The notes below the pieces were generated by a model. It did not search any database. It was given only the letters and a program-made list of their open reading frames with translations, and had not been told where the DNA came from. Below, piece after piece: positions 9,006 to 18,646 of a stretch of 64,000 bases of DNA; position 1 is the first letter of the stretch, and each line of letters opens with the position of its first letter. The position numbers and the translations under genes were made by a program. This DNA comes from Chryseobacterium formosum (GTDB lineage Bacteria > Bacteroidota > Bacteroidia > Flavobacteriales > Weeksellaceae). The stretch is from contig NZ_JAOVZW010000003.1 in assembly GCF_026460885.1 (NCBI RefSeq), forward strand, positions 124,001-188,000, given 5' to 3'.

Positions 9006-9854
9006 ATGGAAAATCATTCATTATTCATCAATAATTATTCAATCAACTGCAACGGAAAATTGGTTGATTTAAGTTCTCCAAAAATCATGGGAATTTTAAA
9101 TCTCACACCGGATTCTTTTTCTGACGGTGGACAATTTAATAATGAAAAATCAGCTTTACAACAGGCTGAAAAATTGTTGAAAGATGGAGCGGAAATTATC
9201 GATATCGGTCCACAATCTACAAGACCAAATGCTGAATTTTTGAGTAGTGATGAAGAAATCAGAAGAATCGGAACTATAATTTCAAACATCAAAAAAGAGT
9301 TTCCTGAAGCTTTAGTTTCTCTTGATACTTTTTATGCTGAAACTGTAAAATTTGGTTTTAATGAAGGAGTTGATATTGTAAATGATATTTCGGGCGGACA
9401 ATTTGATGAAAATATGTTTGATGCGGTTGCCGAAACAAAGCTTCCCTACATTTTAATGCACGTTAATTCTTCCTACGAAACGATGCATAATAAAATTAAG
9501 TTTGATGATATTACACTGAATGTCAATCAATATTTCACAAAAAAAGCAAACGAAATTTTACAAAAAGGAATTAAAGATATCATTCTTGATCCCGGTTTTG
9601 GATTTGGAAAAACGGTTGAAGATCAAATGAAAATGATTGATGAAACCCAATTTTTAGGCTTTGGAAAATATCCTTTACTGATTGGGATTTCAAGAAAATC
9701 TTTTATTTATAAACCTTTAGGAAAATCTGCTTTAGACATTAACGAAGAAACTCAAAAATTACATTTAAAAGTTTTAAAACAAGGCGCAAAGATTTTGAGA
9801 GTGCATGATGTTGCGGAAGCGAAGAAAACTGTTGATGAATTTCTAAATTTGTAA
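9006..9854 (+). CDS. folP: Dihydropteroate synthase
   Basis: This TIM-barrel enzyme joins p-aminobenzoate to dihydropterin pyrophosphate in folate synthesis and is the sulfonamide target. Family motifs are in order: GILNLTPDSFSDGG near residue 30, DIGPQSTRP near 62, a conserved DISGG, DPGFGFGKT near 196 and GISRKSF near 228. At 282 residues it has normal length. It is divergent from the DUF1599 gene and ends before a long hairpin shared with the convergent peptidase gene. Confidence 0.97.
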   Translation: MENHSLFINNYSINCNGKLVDLSSPKIMGILNLTPDSFSDGGQFNNEKSALQQAEKLLKDGAEIIDIGPQSTRPNAEFLSSDEEIRRIGTIISNIKKEFPEALVSLDTFYAETVKFGFNEGVDIVNDISGGQFDENMFDAVAETKLPYILMHVNSSYETMHNKIKFDDITLNVNQYFTKKANEILQKGIKDIILDPGFGFGKTVEDQMKMIDETQFLGFGKYPLLIGISRKSFIYKPLGKSALDINEETQKLHLKVLKQGAKILRVHDVAEAKKTVDEFLNL

Positions 9855-9913
9855 TTACATTCTTCCACGAATCAACAAGTGAGTTAAAATAAATTTCATA
9901 TCAAATATCTACT

Positions 9914-9975
9914 AAAAAAAATCGTGCATTCGTGGCAATTTAAATATCTACAGCCACGAATGCACGAATTTTTTT
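9914..9975. terminator. Long bidirectional terminator hairpin
   Basis: Arms of about 22 bp (9914-9936 and 9953-9975) built on TCGTGCATTCGTGGC have A-runs outside the left arm and T-runs outside the right arm. It ends folP and the convergent M28 peptidase operon. The arm is longer than in other terminators here and may derive from a repeat. Confidence 0.8.
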
Positions 9976-9994
9976 AACTTAATATAAAAGTAAA

Positions 9995-11464
9995 CTATCT
10001 CTCCAAAGTAAAATTAGAAATTACTTTTGGACGTTCATTTTCATTGGCAACTTTCCATGAAGTTCTGTACATCCATTCTGTCATTTTATACAGTTTTTTA
10101 TAATTGATGTTTTCAGATTCGTCTTGTGGTGTGTGATATTGGTCGTGCAAAACACTGGTGAAAAATATTGCAGGAATGCCTGCTTTTGCATAGGGAAGAT
10201 GGTCACTTCTGAAGTAGAAATATTCAGCATGTTTTGGAGAATCCCAATCTTTCAGATAAGTAAATTTTGTGCTTTCATTATTAGCATCTTCTGCCATTTT
10301 TACCAATTCTTCAGAGTTTTTATGCGGAGCATTTCCACCTAACAAAGCAGCTTCATTATTGTCGTTTCTTCCAATCATATCGCCGTTCAGAACAGCAATA
10401 ATGCTTTCTTTAGGAACTACAGGATGCGTTGCATGCCATCTTGAGCCCAATAAACCTCTTTCTTCAGCGCCATGAAAAACAAACAAAATGCTGCGTTTTC
10501 CTGGTTGTTTTTTGTATGCTCTTGCCATTGCCAACATCGCCACACAAGTACTTGCATTATCATCTGCTCCGTTGTAAATCGTGTCATTTTTTACAGGATG
10601 TCTGATTCCGTCGTGATCCTGATGTCCGCTTAATAAAACATATTCGTTTTTTAGTTTAGCATCTGTTCCGTCAATTTTTCCAATAATATTTACGGATGGA
10701 TATTTGTAAGTTTCTGTGATGAGATTTAATGAAACTTTAGGATTGTTTTTTACCCAGTTTGCATTTTCTCTTTTAATCCATAAAACCGGGATATTGTTCG
10801 TTACTTTTTCTCTTAAACCTTCTCCACCATAGGCTCCTCTCGTCATTTGAGGAAGAACTTCAACCCAACTTTTATCTGAAGTCTCATCTGTGATGAAAAT
10901 AATCCCTTTCGCTCCCAGTTCAAAAGCTTTACTATAATATTTTGTTCTTACAAATCCGGGATATCTTCTTACGAAAAGTGTCATATCTCTTTCGATATTT
11001 TTGTCTGATGCATTTATAGCAAGTATTTTTCCTTTTATATTTAGTTTAGAAAGGTCATCAGGTTCGGTATTTCCTGCATAGATAATTTCTGTGTCAATAT
11101 TTGCATTTACAGGTTCTGCAACTAAGAAATCTTTCCATAATTTTAGTTGGTTTTCTCCAATTTTCAATGTACTCTGTGGAACAACTCGATGTCTGTACAT
11201 ATCGAAAAACTGGAAGAAAGTTCCGTTGTCTCCGGCAGGTTTCATCCCTGCTTCTTTTGCTTTATCAGCTAACCACATGGAAACTTTTAGTTCATCTAAA
11301 GTTCCTGCTTCACGTCCTAAAAACTGATCTGCAGCCAATTGGTAAATGTCGGTTTTAAGATCTTTTTCTGTGATTGCTGAAACCAATGGCTTCTTATAGT
11401 TTTGTGCATTGCCGACACTGAAAATTAATACACTGATTACTGATAACAAATAGTTTCTGTTCAT
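9995..11464 (-). CDS. Secreted M28-family zinc metallopeptidase
   Basis: A signal peptide (MNRNYLLSVISVLIFSVGNA) precedes a 489-residue peptidase. The two-zinc site of M28 aminopeptidases is visible in order: a histidine in GHQDHDG, aspartate in YNGADDNAST, the glutamate pair in FHGAEERG, aspartate in NGDMIGRND and histidine in HDQYHTPQD. A PA-like insert appears to separate the N-terminal part from the catalytic part. It probably removes N-terminal residues from peptides in the periplasm or outside. It follows the 78-residue gene by 11 nt. Confidence 0.92.
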   Translation of the reverse strand: MNRNYLLSVISVLIFSVGNAQNYKKPLVSAITEKDLKTDIYQLAADQFLGREAGTLDELKVSMWLADKAKEAGMKPAGDNGTFFQFFDMYRHRVVPQSTLKIGENQLKLWKDFLVAEPVNANIDTEIIYAGNTEPDDLSKLNIKGKILAINASDKNIERDMTLFVRRYPGFVRTKYYSKAFELGAKGIIFITDETSDKSWVEVLPQMTRGAYGGEGLREKVTNNIPVLWIKRENANWVKNNPKVSLNLITETYKYPSVNIIGKIDGTDAKLKNEYVLLSGHQDHDGIRHPVKNDTIYNGADDNASTCVAMLAMARAYKKQPGKRSILFVFHGAEERGLLGSRWHATHPVVPKESIIAVLNGDMIGRNDNNEAALLGGNAPHKNSEELVKMAEDANNESTKFTYLKDWDSPKHAEYFYFRSDHLPYAKAGIPAIFFTSVLHDQYHTPQDESENINYKKLYKMTEWMYRTSWKVANENERPKVISNFTLER

Positions 11465-11475
11465 ATCCTCTTCAT

Positions 11476-11712
11476 TTAATTTAAATTTGACAGTTTATCT
11501 GAGAATTGTTTTGAAAATTCTTTTCGGTCTTCTTCCAGTTTTTCAGGATTTGAGGGAAGAATATAGTTGAAAAGTATTTTTTCTTCGTTATCTAAAAAAA
11601 TGATTTCTTTTTCTTCGCCATCAATCATTTGCGAAAAAAGTGACCACATCGAAGTGTCTTTTAGTCTTAACAATTCAAAAAATTGCTCTGCTTGTATTTC
11701 TATTTTTTTCAT
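11476..11712 (-). CDS. Small conserved-looking hypothetical protein
   Basis: A 78-residue, charged, soluble protein (starts MKKIEIQAEQFFELL) with no recognised domain. It has a plausible ATG and lies 28 nt after a DUF5686 gene and 11 nt before the M28 peptidase gene on the same strand, so the three may form an operon. Coding status is supported by this tight packing and ordinary codon use; function is unknown. Confidence 0.65.
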   Translation of the reverse strand: MKKIEIQAEQFFELLRLKDTSMWSLFSQMIDGEEKEIIFLDNEEKILFNYILPSNPEKLEEDRKEFSKQFSDKLSNLN

Positions 11713-11740
11713 TTCTATTTTTTAATATTAATTGTAAATT

Positions 11741-14146
11741 TTAAAACTCAAGAAGTTTTAACTTAAACTGTATCGCAAAATTCTGTTTAAAATTAGGTGT
11801 TGTATAATATCCGACTCTGTAAAATAATCCAAGATTGAAATATGAGGATAGGAAATTATTCCATTCCAAACCAACTTCCTGATACAAATGATCAAGTTTT
11901 TTAAATCTGAAATCGTGATATTCCGGATGCTTCATATCGCCAATGGTTCCACGCAAAACAAAATCAAAACTCGTCACATTTTGCCCGATACTTTTGAAAT
12001 AAAACGGGAGTTTATGGGTAAGATAATATGCTATAAATTTATCATTGTAAAATTTTCCACCTTCCAAAGTGGCAAATCCTAAATAAGAAGTAAGGTTAAA
12101 ATTAATATCTCGACTCGGAGAAGCCAAACCATTTGTTGTAAAATTCTTCCAAATCGGCGCTTCACCCAAAAGAAAACCTCCGTATAAACGAAGTCCTGTG
12201 GTTCCTAATCTTGTTTTAAAATTATGAACAAACAAAGCATCAAAGCGGGTATAATTAAAATCTCCGCCAAAAACTTTTACACTTTGCTCATAATTAAAAT
12301 AAAGCTCAGGATATTTCTGATCAATCACCGATTTCCCTTGCGGAGTCATAATATTTGTTGAGTTGGGAGAATATTTCAAGGTAACCAAAGTGTTGAAATT
12401 TTCAAATGCACCTTGTTTTCCTCGGAAACTGTAATCAAACAAAGCTTCCTCAGTATTTCTTCTTGTGGCAAAAGCTAATGTTAAACCGTTTGTTATATCA
12501 TTTAAATAAGACAAAGAAGCACCTTTGTAACGGTAATATTTGTCGTTGTTTAGGTTATTTCCGTAATTCATCATTCGCATTCTGAACGTCCAAAGTCTGC
12601 GGTAAAATTCACCGGAAGAATTTACATCATCGTAATATTCAATTCTGAAATAAGAGTTTTTTTCGAGCGAAGTTTTCATGTCAAGACCGATTCCGTACTT
12701 GAATTTATCGTCACCCAAACCGTAAGCGAAATAATAATCGGGAGAAAAATAAGGATCAAAATTTTCATTCAGTTTTCCTTTTAAACCAAACCTGAAACCT
12801 TCATACAAGTTGTAATTGACAACTTCACCAATGTCAAAATCAAAACTTCCTACACGAACCTGTCCATTAATCAAGCCTGTCAAAACCCTTGCTGTACGGT
12901 CAATATTATAGAGCTTTCCTAAGCTGTCAAGAGTTTTATAGGTATGACTTTCTCTTGAAGACAAAGGTTCGGTTCTGTAAAGATGAAGCGTTTTTCCGTC
13001 GGTATTTTTTACCGAAAAAGTATAACCTTTAAAATCATCAGCTTTTTCTTCAATAGGAGAGATATAGTTAGAATATTTCGAATACAGATAAGCATAAGTT
13101 CCGAAGCTGCTCTTTTTTTCCTGCTCTTTTTCGGGATTTTCAATGTCTTGTCCCATCATCATTCGGCTCATGCGAAGTTTTACGCTTTCCTCAGACAAAA
13201 ACCATTTATTGTTGAAAAAAATCCATGTACTGGTAATATTTCCCTCGTTTTTTTCTTTACTGATACTTTCAATTTTTTTGATTCCGTATGTTTCTATATC
13301 AATATAAATGGCACCGCTGAATTTTCTTTTTTTCATCGGTTTTTTATAATTGACTTCACGAAAACGAATCACATAATTCTGCCTTCCGTCGATTTCTATG
13401 CTGTCTGTAAGGAAAAAACGGTACAACCCACGGTTTTCCTGTTTGATCTGATTTGGGATTTTATTTCGGTTACTTTGCAACGCAATCATTTCGTAGATTG
13501 GTTGTTTTAACCCAGAAATTCGATTGTCGAGAATGTTTATTTTTTCGCCGTATTTTTTAGAATAAATAAATTCCTGAGCCCTTTCCCAAAGAAAAAGTTT
13601 GCTGTTGGCGAAAATTCTTCTTGCCGAAATATCTTTCAGAGAATCTTCTTTTTTATTTTTTTTGAATAAGCCTAAATTATTGGTAAAAACATTGTTAAAT
13701 GCTGTAATACTGTCCTGATCGATGTCTAAAGAGACTTTTTCGTAAGAATTGTAAGCATAAGAATCAAGACTTTCCGGGGAATTACTTTTAAATAATTTAT
13801 CGACTTTTCGTAGAATTTCCAATGCTCTCGGATCACTTTTATCTTCAAGAATTACGGTTTCTATCGCATAGGTTTTAGATGAAGTTTTCGTAAGATAAAC
13901 TTTGATATTTTCTTCAGTTGAAGCGCTTTCTTTATAAAAACCCGGTGCTTCGATCTGAATATTTTTGCATTTAGATTTAAATTCCAGAAAACCGTTAGAA
14001 TTGGTTTTGCCTAAGATTTTATTGTCACACGAAACGGCTGCATTTGAAATCGGAGTTTGGTCTGCTTCACTATAAACAGTGATTTTTGATTGTGAAAAAC
14101 CAAAAATAAAAACCAGAAAAAATATAAAACTCAGACTCCTTTTCAT
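11741..14146 (-). CDS. DUF5686 outer-membrane protein with carboxypeptidase-regulatory-like domain
   Basis: The 801-residue protein has a signal peptide (to about residue 18), a CarboxypepD_reg-like domain at about 20-90, a middle region with the conserved DPRALEILRKVDK helix, and a C-terminal half of alternating aromatic-rich strands ending in QFKLKLLEF, as expected for an outer-membrane barrel. DUF5686 proteins are widespread in Bacteroidota and their role is unknown. A paralogue of almost the same layout lies upstream at 15372-17855. A TAATTTTG -7-like box on the minus strand (14164-14171) precedes the start. Confidence 0.88.
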   Translation of the reverse strand: MKRSLSFIFFLVFIFGFSQSKITVYSEADQTPISNAAVSCDNKILGKTNSNGFLEFKSKCKNIQIEAPGFYKESASTEENIKVYLTKTSSKTYAIETVILEDKSDPRALEILRKVDKLFKSNSPESLDSYAYNSYEKVSLDIDQDSITAFNNVFTNNLGLFKKNKKEDSLKDISARRIFANSKLFLWERAQEFIYSKKYGEKINILDNRISGLKQPIYEMIALQSNRNKIPNQIKQENRGLYRFFLTDSIEIDGRQNYVIRFREVNYKKPMKKRKFSGAIYIDIETYGIKKIESISKEKNEGNITSTWIFFNNKWFLSEESVKLRMSRMMMGQDIENPEKEQEKKSSFGTYAYLYSKYSNYISPIEEKADDFKGYTFSVKNTDGKTLHLYRTEPLSSRESHTYKTLDSLGKLYNIDRTARVLTGLINGQVRVGSFDFDIGEVVNYNLYEGFRFGLKGKLNENFDPYFSPDYYFAYGLGDDKFKYGIGLDMKTSLEKNSYFRIEYYDDVNSSGEFYRRLWTFRMRMMNYGNNLNNDKYYRYKGASLSYLNDITNGLTLAFATRRNTEEALFDYSFRGKQGAFENFNTLVTLKYSPNSTNIMTPQGKSVIDQKYPELYFNYEQSVKVFGGDFNYTRFDALFVHNFKTRLGTTGLRLYGGFLLGEAPIWKNFTTNGLASPSRDINFNLTSYLGFATLEGGKFYNDKFIAYYLTHKLPFYFKSIGQNVTSFDFVLRGTIGDMKHPEYHDFRFKKLDHLYQEVGLEWNNFLSSYFNLGLFYRVGYYTTPNFKQNFAIQFKLKLLEF

Positions 14147-14229
14147 ACAGAAATTCTCACTTTCAAAATTACAGATATTTCTTGTGGTGGGAAAGTTTTT
14201 ATAATGAACTTATATAATTGGAAATAAAA

Positions 14230-14252
14230 ATTCCCGGAGATTTCCCGGGAAT
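14230..14252 (-). terminator. Terminator downstream of the lipoprotein gene
   Basis: The inverted repeat TTCCCGG/CCGGGAA (14231-14237 with 14245-14251) is followed on the minus strand by a T-rich run. Confidence 0.7.
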
Positions 14253-14276
14253 ATATTTTTTGCAAAAAAATATGAT

Positions 14277-15026
14277 TTACATATTGGCTTCTTCTTTCGT
14301 AATGGTAACTTCTTTCAACACTTTTCCGTTTTTATCGACATATAAATATTTGATATGATTAATTCCTAAAACCGAAGTTTGCGCAAAAACCTGCTTTATT
14401 TCTCCGGATTGCAACATAGCTTCTTTCATCGCTTTTTCTGTTCCTTCTGCTGCTAAAGCCGTTTTAAAGCTATCTGGAACTTCGCAGGTGTATACCAAAT
14501 TGTTTTCGGCATCAGCTTTAATACTTGTGATTTTTGTTCCTGTAGAAGCATCTACAATAGGAAGGTTTTTGTTGAATGATTCCAGAATAATGTTCAGTTG
14601 CTTGCTGTCTGGTTTTTCACCTTTGGCTATCGCTTTAAAATCAACATCTTTTGATAATTTTTTATCGTCAATAGGTTGCTCTAAAATAACCTGAGAATTT
14701 TTACCATAAACCTTAATGTTAAACTGAACACCGCTTTCGAAAAGCTCTTTTCCCAATTTCTCGCTTCTGATTGCCTGTCCGATCAAATCGGGAAGGGCGC
14801 TGGTTACAAGATCACTTTCCATATCGCCTTTTTCATAATCTGTTTCCAAAGAAATGTCAACCTGATTTTCTGAAACAGCAGTTGCTTTGGTGGATTTGAT
14901 TTGGTTGGTAGCAATCATACTTGACGAGCGATTGTACATATCAACAAAATCCTGAACCTTGTCTTTCTTAGATTGACAAGCCATTAACAACATTGAAGTC
15001 ATTAAAACAAAAAGTAGTTTTTTCAT
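14277..15026 (-). CDS. Predicted lipoprotein of unknown function
   Basis: The first residues MKKLLFVLMTSMLLMACQSKKDK form a lipoprotein signal with the acylated cysteine near residue 17, so the protein should be membrane anchored. The remaining ~230 residues are charged and show no family I recognise. The gene lies between two DUF5686 genes on the same strand, with its own terminator and a 345-nt repeat-bearing gap upstream, so cotranscription with them is doubtful. Confidence 0.75.
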   Translation of the reverse strand: MKKLLFVLMTSMLLMACQSKKDKVQDFVDMYNRSSSMIATNQIKSTKATAVSENQVDISLETDYEKGDMESDLVTSALPDLIGQAIRSEKLGKELFESGVQFNIKVYGKNSQVILEQPIDDKKLSKDVDFKAIAKGEKPDSKQLNIILESFNKNLPIVDASTGTKITSIKADAENNLVYTCEVPDSFKTALAAEGTEKAMKEAMLQSGEIKQVFAQTSVLGINHIKYLYVDKNGKVLKEVTITKEEANM

Positions 15027-15124
15027 AAATAATATTTTTTTGAAAAGGTAATAACAAAACAGGAACCATTTTGACTTCTGTCTAAATTTTAATAAAGTAT
15101 GATTCCTAAATCCCCTTTATTGGG

Positions 15125-15191
15125 TTTGTCATTCCGCAGAAATCTAAATAATTTTATTCTCAATGTGTTGAGATTCCTCCGGAATGACAAA
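15125..15191. repeat. Dispersed palindromic repeat (TTTGTCATTCCG family), copy 1
   Basis: TTTGTCATTCCG and its complement CGGAATGACAAA bound a 67-bp unit; inner parts (AGAAATCT, AGATTCCT) also pair. Related units lie at 21699-21786, 22104-22184, 22490-22579 and 58725-58791. It is the only structure seen in the gap 15027-15371. Confidence 0.75.
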
Positions 15192-15371
15192 GCTGACGGG
15201 TAAGTTTTAACTCAGTATTAAAATGCCGACCGATAAATCTTTGTTTTGTATCATGGATTACAACATCATCTGTGGAAATCCGTGAAATCTGTGGGACAAA
15301 AAATACGAATCATCTTAAAGCGCAGCTCAACTTAACCTATCTAAAAAACTAAATCATCTTAATGTTGAAAA

Positions 15372-17855
15372 TTAATTCAAAACATTAAATCTCAATTTAA
15401 TCCCAAAGTTATCCTTAAACTGCGACGTCTGATAATGTCCCAATCTGTAAGAAAACCCAACCCCGAAATTTCTTCCTAAGAATCGATTCCAGATCAAACC
15501 AACTTCCTGATAATAATGATCCAAAACCTGAAAATCAAACTGATGATCGCCTCTGTTTTTAAAATCTCCGATCGCAGCCTGATATTCCAATTCGATGTTT
15601 GAATATCTCGATCCAATCGTTTTAAATCTAAACGGAAGATATTGTGAAACCTTAAATGCTACGAATTTATCGGCAAAGAAAGTTCCTGAAGGCATCGTTG
15701 CAAAAGATAAATTATTCGGCGTGTTGATGTTTGAATACCAATGATCCGGATTTCTGTCGTTCTGACCTGCAATTTCAAAGTTTTTCCAGATTGGAGCCGT
15801 TCCTGAAGAAATTCCACCAAAAAGTTTGATGTTGGTGTAACCTAATTTAGACCTGAACTGATGAATAATCAAAGCGTCTAATCGGTTGTAATCAAGATCT
15901 CCGTTTAAAGTTTCAAATCCTTTTTCAAAATTCACATACACTTGAGGAAATCCTTTTTCATAGGTGTATTTTCCGCTTGGCGTCATGATATTTTTATCAT
16001 TTGGAGAGAATTTAAACGATAGAGTAGCACTTGTATTATCGAATTGGTTGCCTAAATTTTTATAGTTATAATCAAAGAGAGCCTGTTGTTTTTCTTTATT
16101 CACGGCGATTTTCATGCTTAAAGAATTCGAAATATCATAAAGATATGAAGCTCCCCATTTCTGATTTTTATAGAAATTGGCATTGTGAAGGTCAAGATTA
16201 ATGTCGTTTACTTTCATCATCATATCCCACATATTGTTGCTGAATCTTCCTGCTGCAAAAACATCATCCACATAATCAACTCTGAAAACAGAAGTTCTTT
16301 TGGAAGATAATTTTACGTCTAAACCTAAACCATATTTCCAGGTGTGATCTTTAAATCCGTAACCGAAATAACCATCCGGAGAAAATGTTTTGCTGAATTT
16401 TTCATTCAGTTTTAAACCAGCTCCCAAACGCAAACCTTGATATTTATCGTAGCTGAACAATTTAGTAATATCAAAATCAATCATTTTGTAACGTAGATTT
16501 CCACGCATCAATTGAGTCAAAGTACTTAGTTTTTTCTCAAAATCATGTTTCTGTACAAAGCTGTCGATTTTTGTGTATGTTGCGCTTTCTCTAGCGGTAA
16601 GACTGTCGGTTCTGTATTTTTCAAGCAGACTTCCGTCGGAGTTTTTCATTTCCAGAGAATATCCTTTGAATTCTGAAGCTTTTTGTTCTTTATTAAGTTC
16701 AAAATCAAAGAATCGGTTTTTTACATAAAGGTAATTTCCAAATGTTTTTTGCTTGTATTTATGTCTGTCGCTGAGATGTTGGCCTTTCTTCAAAGTATCG
16801 GTTTTTACGCTGTCTTTCTTTGAAATATTAAAAGTCTGGTCTCCCATTTTCAGTTTAATATCTTCATAATCGAGAAACCATTTTCCGTTAATTGGTTTCC
16901 AGACAGAGACGATGTCGCCTTCATTTCTTTTTTTGTTGGCACTTTCAAACTTTTTCAGAGCGTATGTTTCAGAATCGACATATATTTTTCCGTTAAATTT
17001 TCTTGGGTTTTGCTTTTTCTTGTCGGTGATTTCCTTGAATTTAATGATAAAAGTTTTTCTGCCGTCAATCTGTAAAGTATCAGAAAGATAGAAATTAAAC
17101 AGCTTTCTGTTTTCAGGTCTCAATTGTCTCGGAGTACGGTCAAGATTTGAAATATTAATCGCTAAAGCTTCATAGATCGGATTTTTAAAACCCGACATTC
17201 TGTTGTCGATGATATTGGTTTTCTCTCCAAAACTTTTAGAGTATTTATACTCCGTTGCTTTTTCCCAAAGAAACATCTGGCTTTCCTGCGAAGCGTCGAG
17301 TAGATCTTCGCCGATTAGAGAATCTTTTATTTCTTTTTCTTTCTGCTTAAAATCTGTTTTCTCAACTTTTGAAAGAGAGTCTTTTCGTACGGCTAAGAAT
17401 TTTTTAAACGTATCAATGGTATCTTGATCAACATCGATAGAGAATTTAGCATACGATTTAAAATTGTAAGAATCCAAAGACTTCGGAGAGTTTTCTTTGG
17501 CTCTTTTATTGAGTTCATCCAGAATTCTCAACGCTCTCGGATCACTTTTATCCTGAATCACCACTCTGTCGATATTGCTCATTTTATCGGATAAAGGCTG
17601 CATCGAAACTTCCATCGATTTTTTGACATCGACTAAAGCGTCTTCAAAATTACTGGCAAGAACTTCAACCTTTTTACATTTCGTTTTAAACGATAAAACA
17701 CCTTCATAATTGGTTTTCCCGAGAAGATTGTCGTCGCAGTAAATCGCTGCATTTTCAATTGGCTTTTTAGTGGTTTTGTTTAAAACTTTCAGTTGATTTT
17801 GTCCGAAAAATAAAAGGGTAGTGAATAAAAACAGAGCGGATAAAAGTTTTGTCAT
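15372..17855 (-). CDS. DUF5686 outer-membrane protein, paralogue of the 11741-14146 gene
   Basis: The 827-residue protein has the same plan as its neighbour: signal peptide, CarboxypepD_reg-like domain with LGKTNYEGVLSFKTKCKKVEV, the DPRALRILDELNKRAK helix near residue 100, and a C-terminal strand-rich barrel ending GIKLRFNVLN. Shared stretches such as FSPDGYFGYG and NIMTPSGK versus FSPDYYFAYG and NIMTPQGK show that the two arose by duplication. It probably sits in the outer membrane; function is unknown. A CAAAACTA sequence (17876-17883, TAGTTTTG on the minus strand) may be the -7 box. Confidence 0.88.
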   Translation of the reverse strand: MTKLLSALFLFTTLLFFGQNQLKVLNKTTKKPIENAAIYCDDNLLGKTNYEGVLSFKTKCKKVEVLASNFEDALVDVKKSMEVSMQPLSDKMSNIDRVVIQDKSDPRALRILDELNKRAKENSPKSLDSYNFKSYAKFSIDVDQDTIDTFKKFLAVRKDSLSKVEKTDFKQKEKEIKDSLIGEDLLDASQESQMFLWEKATEYKYSKSFGEKTNIIDNRMSGFKNPIYEALAINISNLDRTPRQLRPENRKLFNFYLSDTLQIDGRKTFIIKFKEITDKKKQNPRKFNGKIYVDSETYALKKFESANKKRNEGDIVSVWKPINGKWFLDYEDIKLKMGDQTFNISKKDSVKTDTLKKGQHLSDRHKYKQKTFGNYLYVKNRFFDFELNKEQKASEFKGYSLEMKNSDGSLLEKYRTDSLTARESATYTKIDSFVQKHDFEKKLSTLTQLMRGNLRYKMIDFDITKLFSYDKYQGLRLGAGLKLNEKFSKTFSPDGYFGYGFKDHTWKYGLGLDVKLSSKRTSVFRVDYVDDVFAAGRFSNNMWDMMMKVNDINLDLHNANFYKNQKWGASYLYDISNSLSMKIAVNKEKQQALFDYNYKNLGNQFDNTSATLSFKFSPNDKNIMTPSGKYTYEKGFPQVYVNFEKGFETLNGDLDYNRLDALIIHQFRSKLGYTNIKLFGGISSGTAPIWKNFEIAGQNDRNPDHWYSNINTPNNLSFATMPSGTFFADKFVAFKVSQYLPFRFKTIGSRYSNIELEYQAAIGDFKNRGDHQFDFQVLDHYYQEVGLIWNRFLGRNFGVGFSYRLGHYQTSQFKDNFGIKLRFNVLN

Positions 17856-18075
17856 TGAGTTTTTTATTAATAAGACAAAACTATTGATAAGAAGGTTACA
17901 AAACCATAAGAGAAAATATAATCTTTTGTTAAAAATAAAATCAACTTTATTTCAATTGAATACTGTGATTTATATATTTTTCAATTCCCGAATGAATGAG
18001 AAATGGAATTTATTTAAGAGTTTTTAAGGCTTTTATAATTAAATGCTATTTCTAATGTTTACAACTTCCGTTAGT

Positions 18076-18112
18076 TCGATACAAAATTTTTTAAAGAAAA
18101 ATTTTGTATCGA
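18076..18112. repeat. Perfect 16-bp inverted repeat (TCGATACAAAATTTTT)
   Basis: 18076-18091 pairs perfectly with 18097-18112. The TATCGAGAA edge relates it to the repeats at 38807-40315 and 56692-56902, here as a single half-unit hairpin. It is the only structure noticed in the 448-nt gap 17856-18303. Confidence 0.7.
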
Positions 18113-18303
18113 GAATATGGGAATTTAATTCTTTCATCTCATTTTGAAATAATATTGTTTTTTGTTGAATATTTATTTACTTTTAACATTAATATAATCA
18201 TGGTAGTACATTAATTTGCCATCACAATTCTTTTATTTTTAAGAGGATTTAGTCATTATATAAAATATTCAAAATGTTATCTTTAAAATAAAGAAAAATA
18301 GTC

Positions 18304-18561
18304 ATGAGAGGAATTACGATACCTATTGGTTTCACTGATATTGAAACTCTAAATGCTTTTTACGCTAGGTTTGAAGCAAAGGCTTTGCTAATCTGTGAAA
18401 AATATAATGTGCCCGAACTCTGGAAATATGCAGTTATTAATAAGGATTCCATTAATTTAGAACTTTCCATAATTTCTCTAGGTTCATATGTGTCTGGTTC
18501 TCCAACGGAAAAAGCTGCTAATGACATATTATATACTTTTGAAGAAATGTGCAATAATTAG
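18304..18561 (+). CDS. Small hypothetical protein upstream of the DUF262/HEPN pair
   Basis: An 85-residue soluble protein (starts MRGITIPIGFTDIETL) with no recognised domain. It has an ATG start and lies 85 nt before the DUF262 gene on the same strand. AT-rich codon use matches the following two genes, which suggests it entered with them. It could be an accessory part of that system or an independent gene; nothing in the sequence decides. Confidence 0.55.
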   Translation: MRGITIPIGFTDIETLNAFYARFEAKALLICEKYNVPELWKYAVINKDSINLELSIISLGSYVSGSPTEKAANDILYTFEEMCNN

Positions 18562-18646
18562 AGATAATAATAAGTTACTTTTATTAAATGTTTTAAATTT
18601 AGTTTCTGACAATCTAAATAATACTGTCATTTAAACAATTTATATA

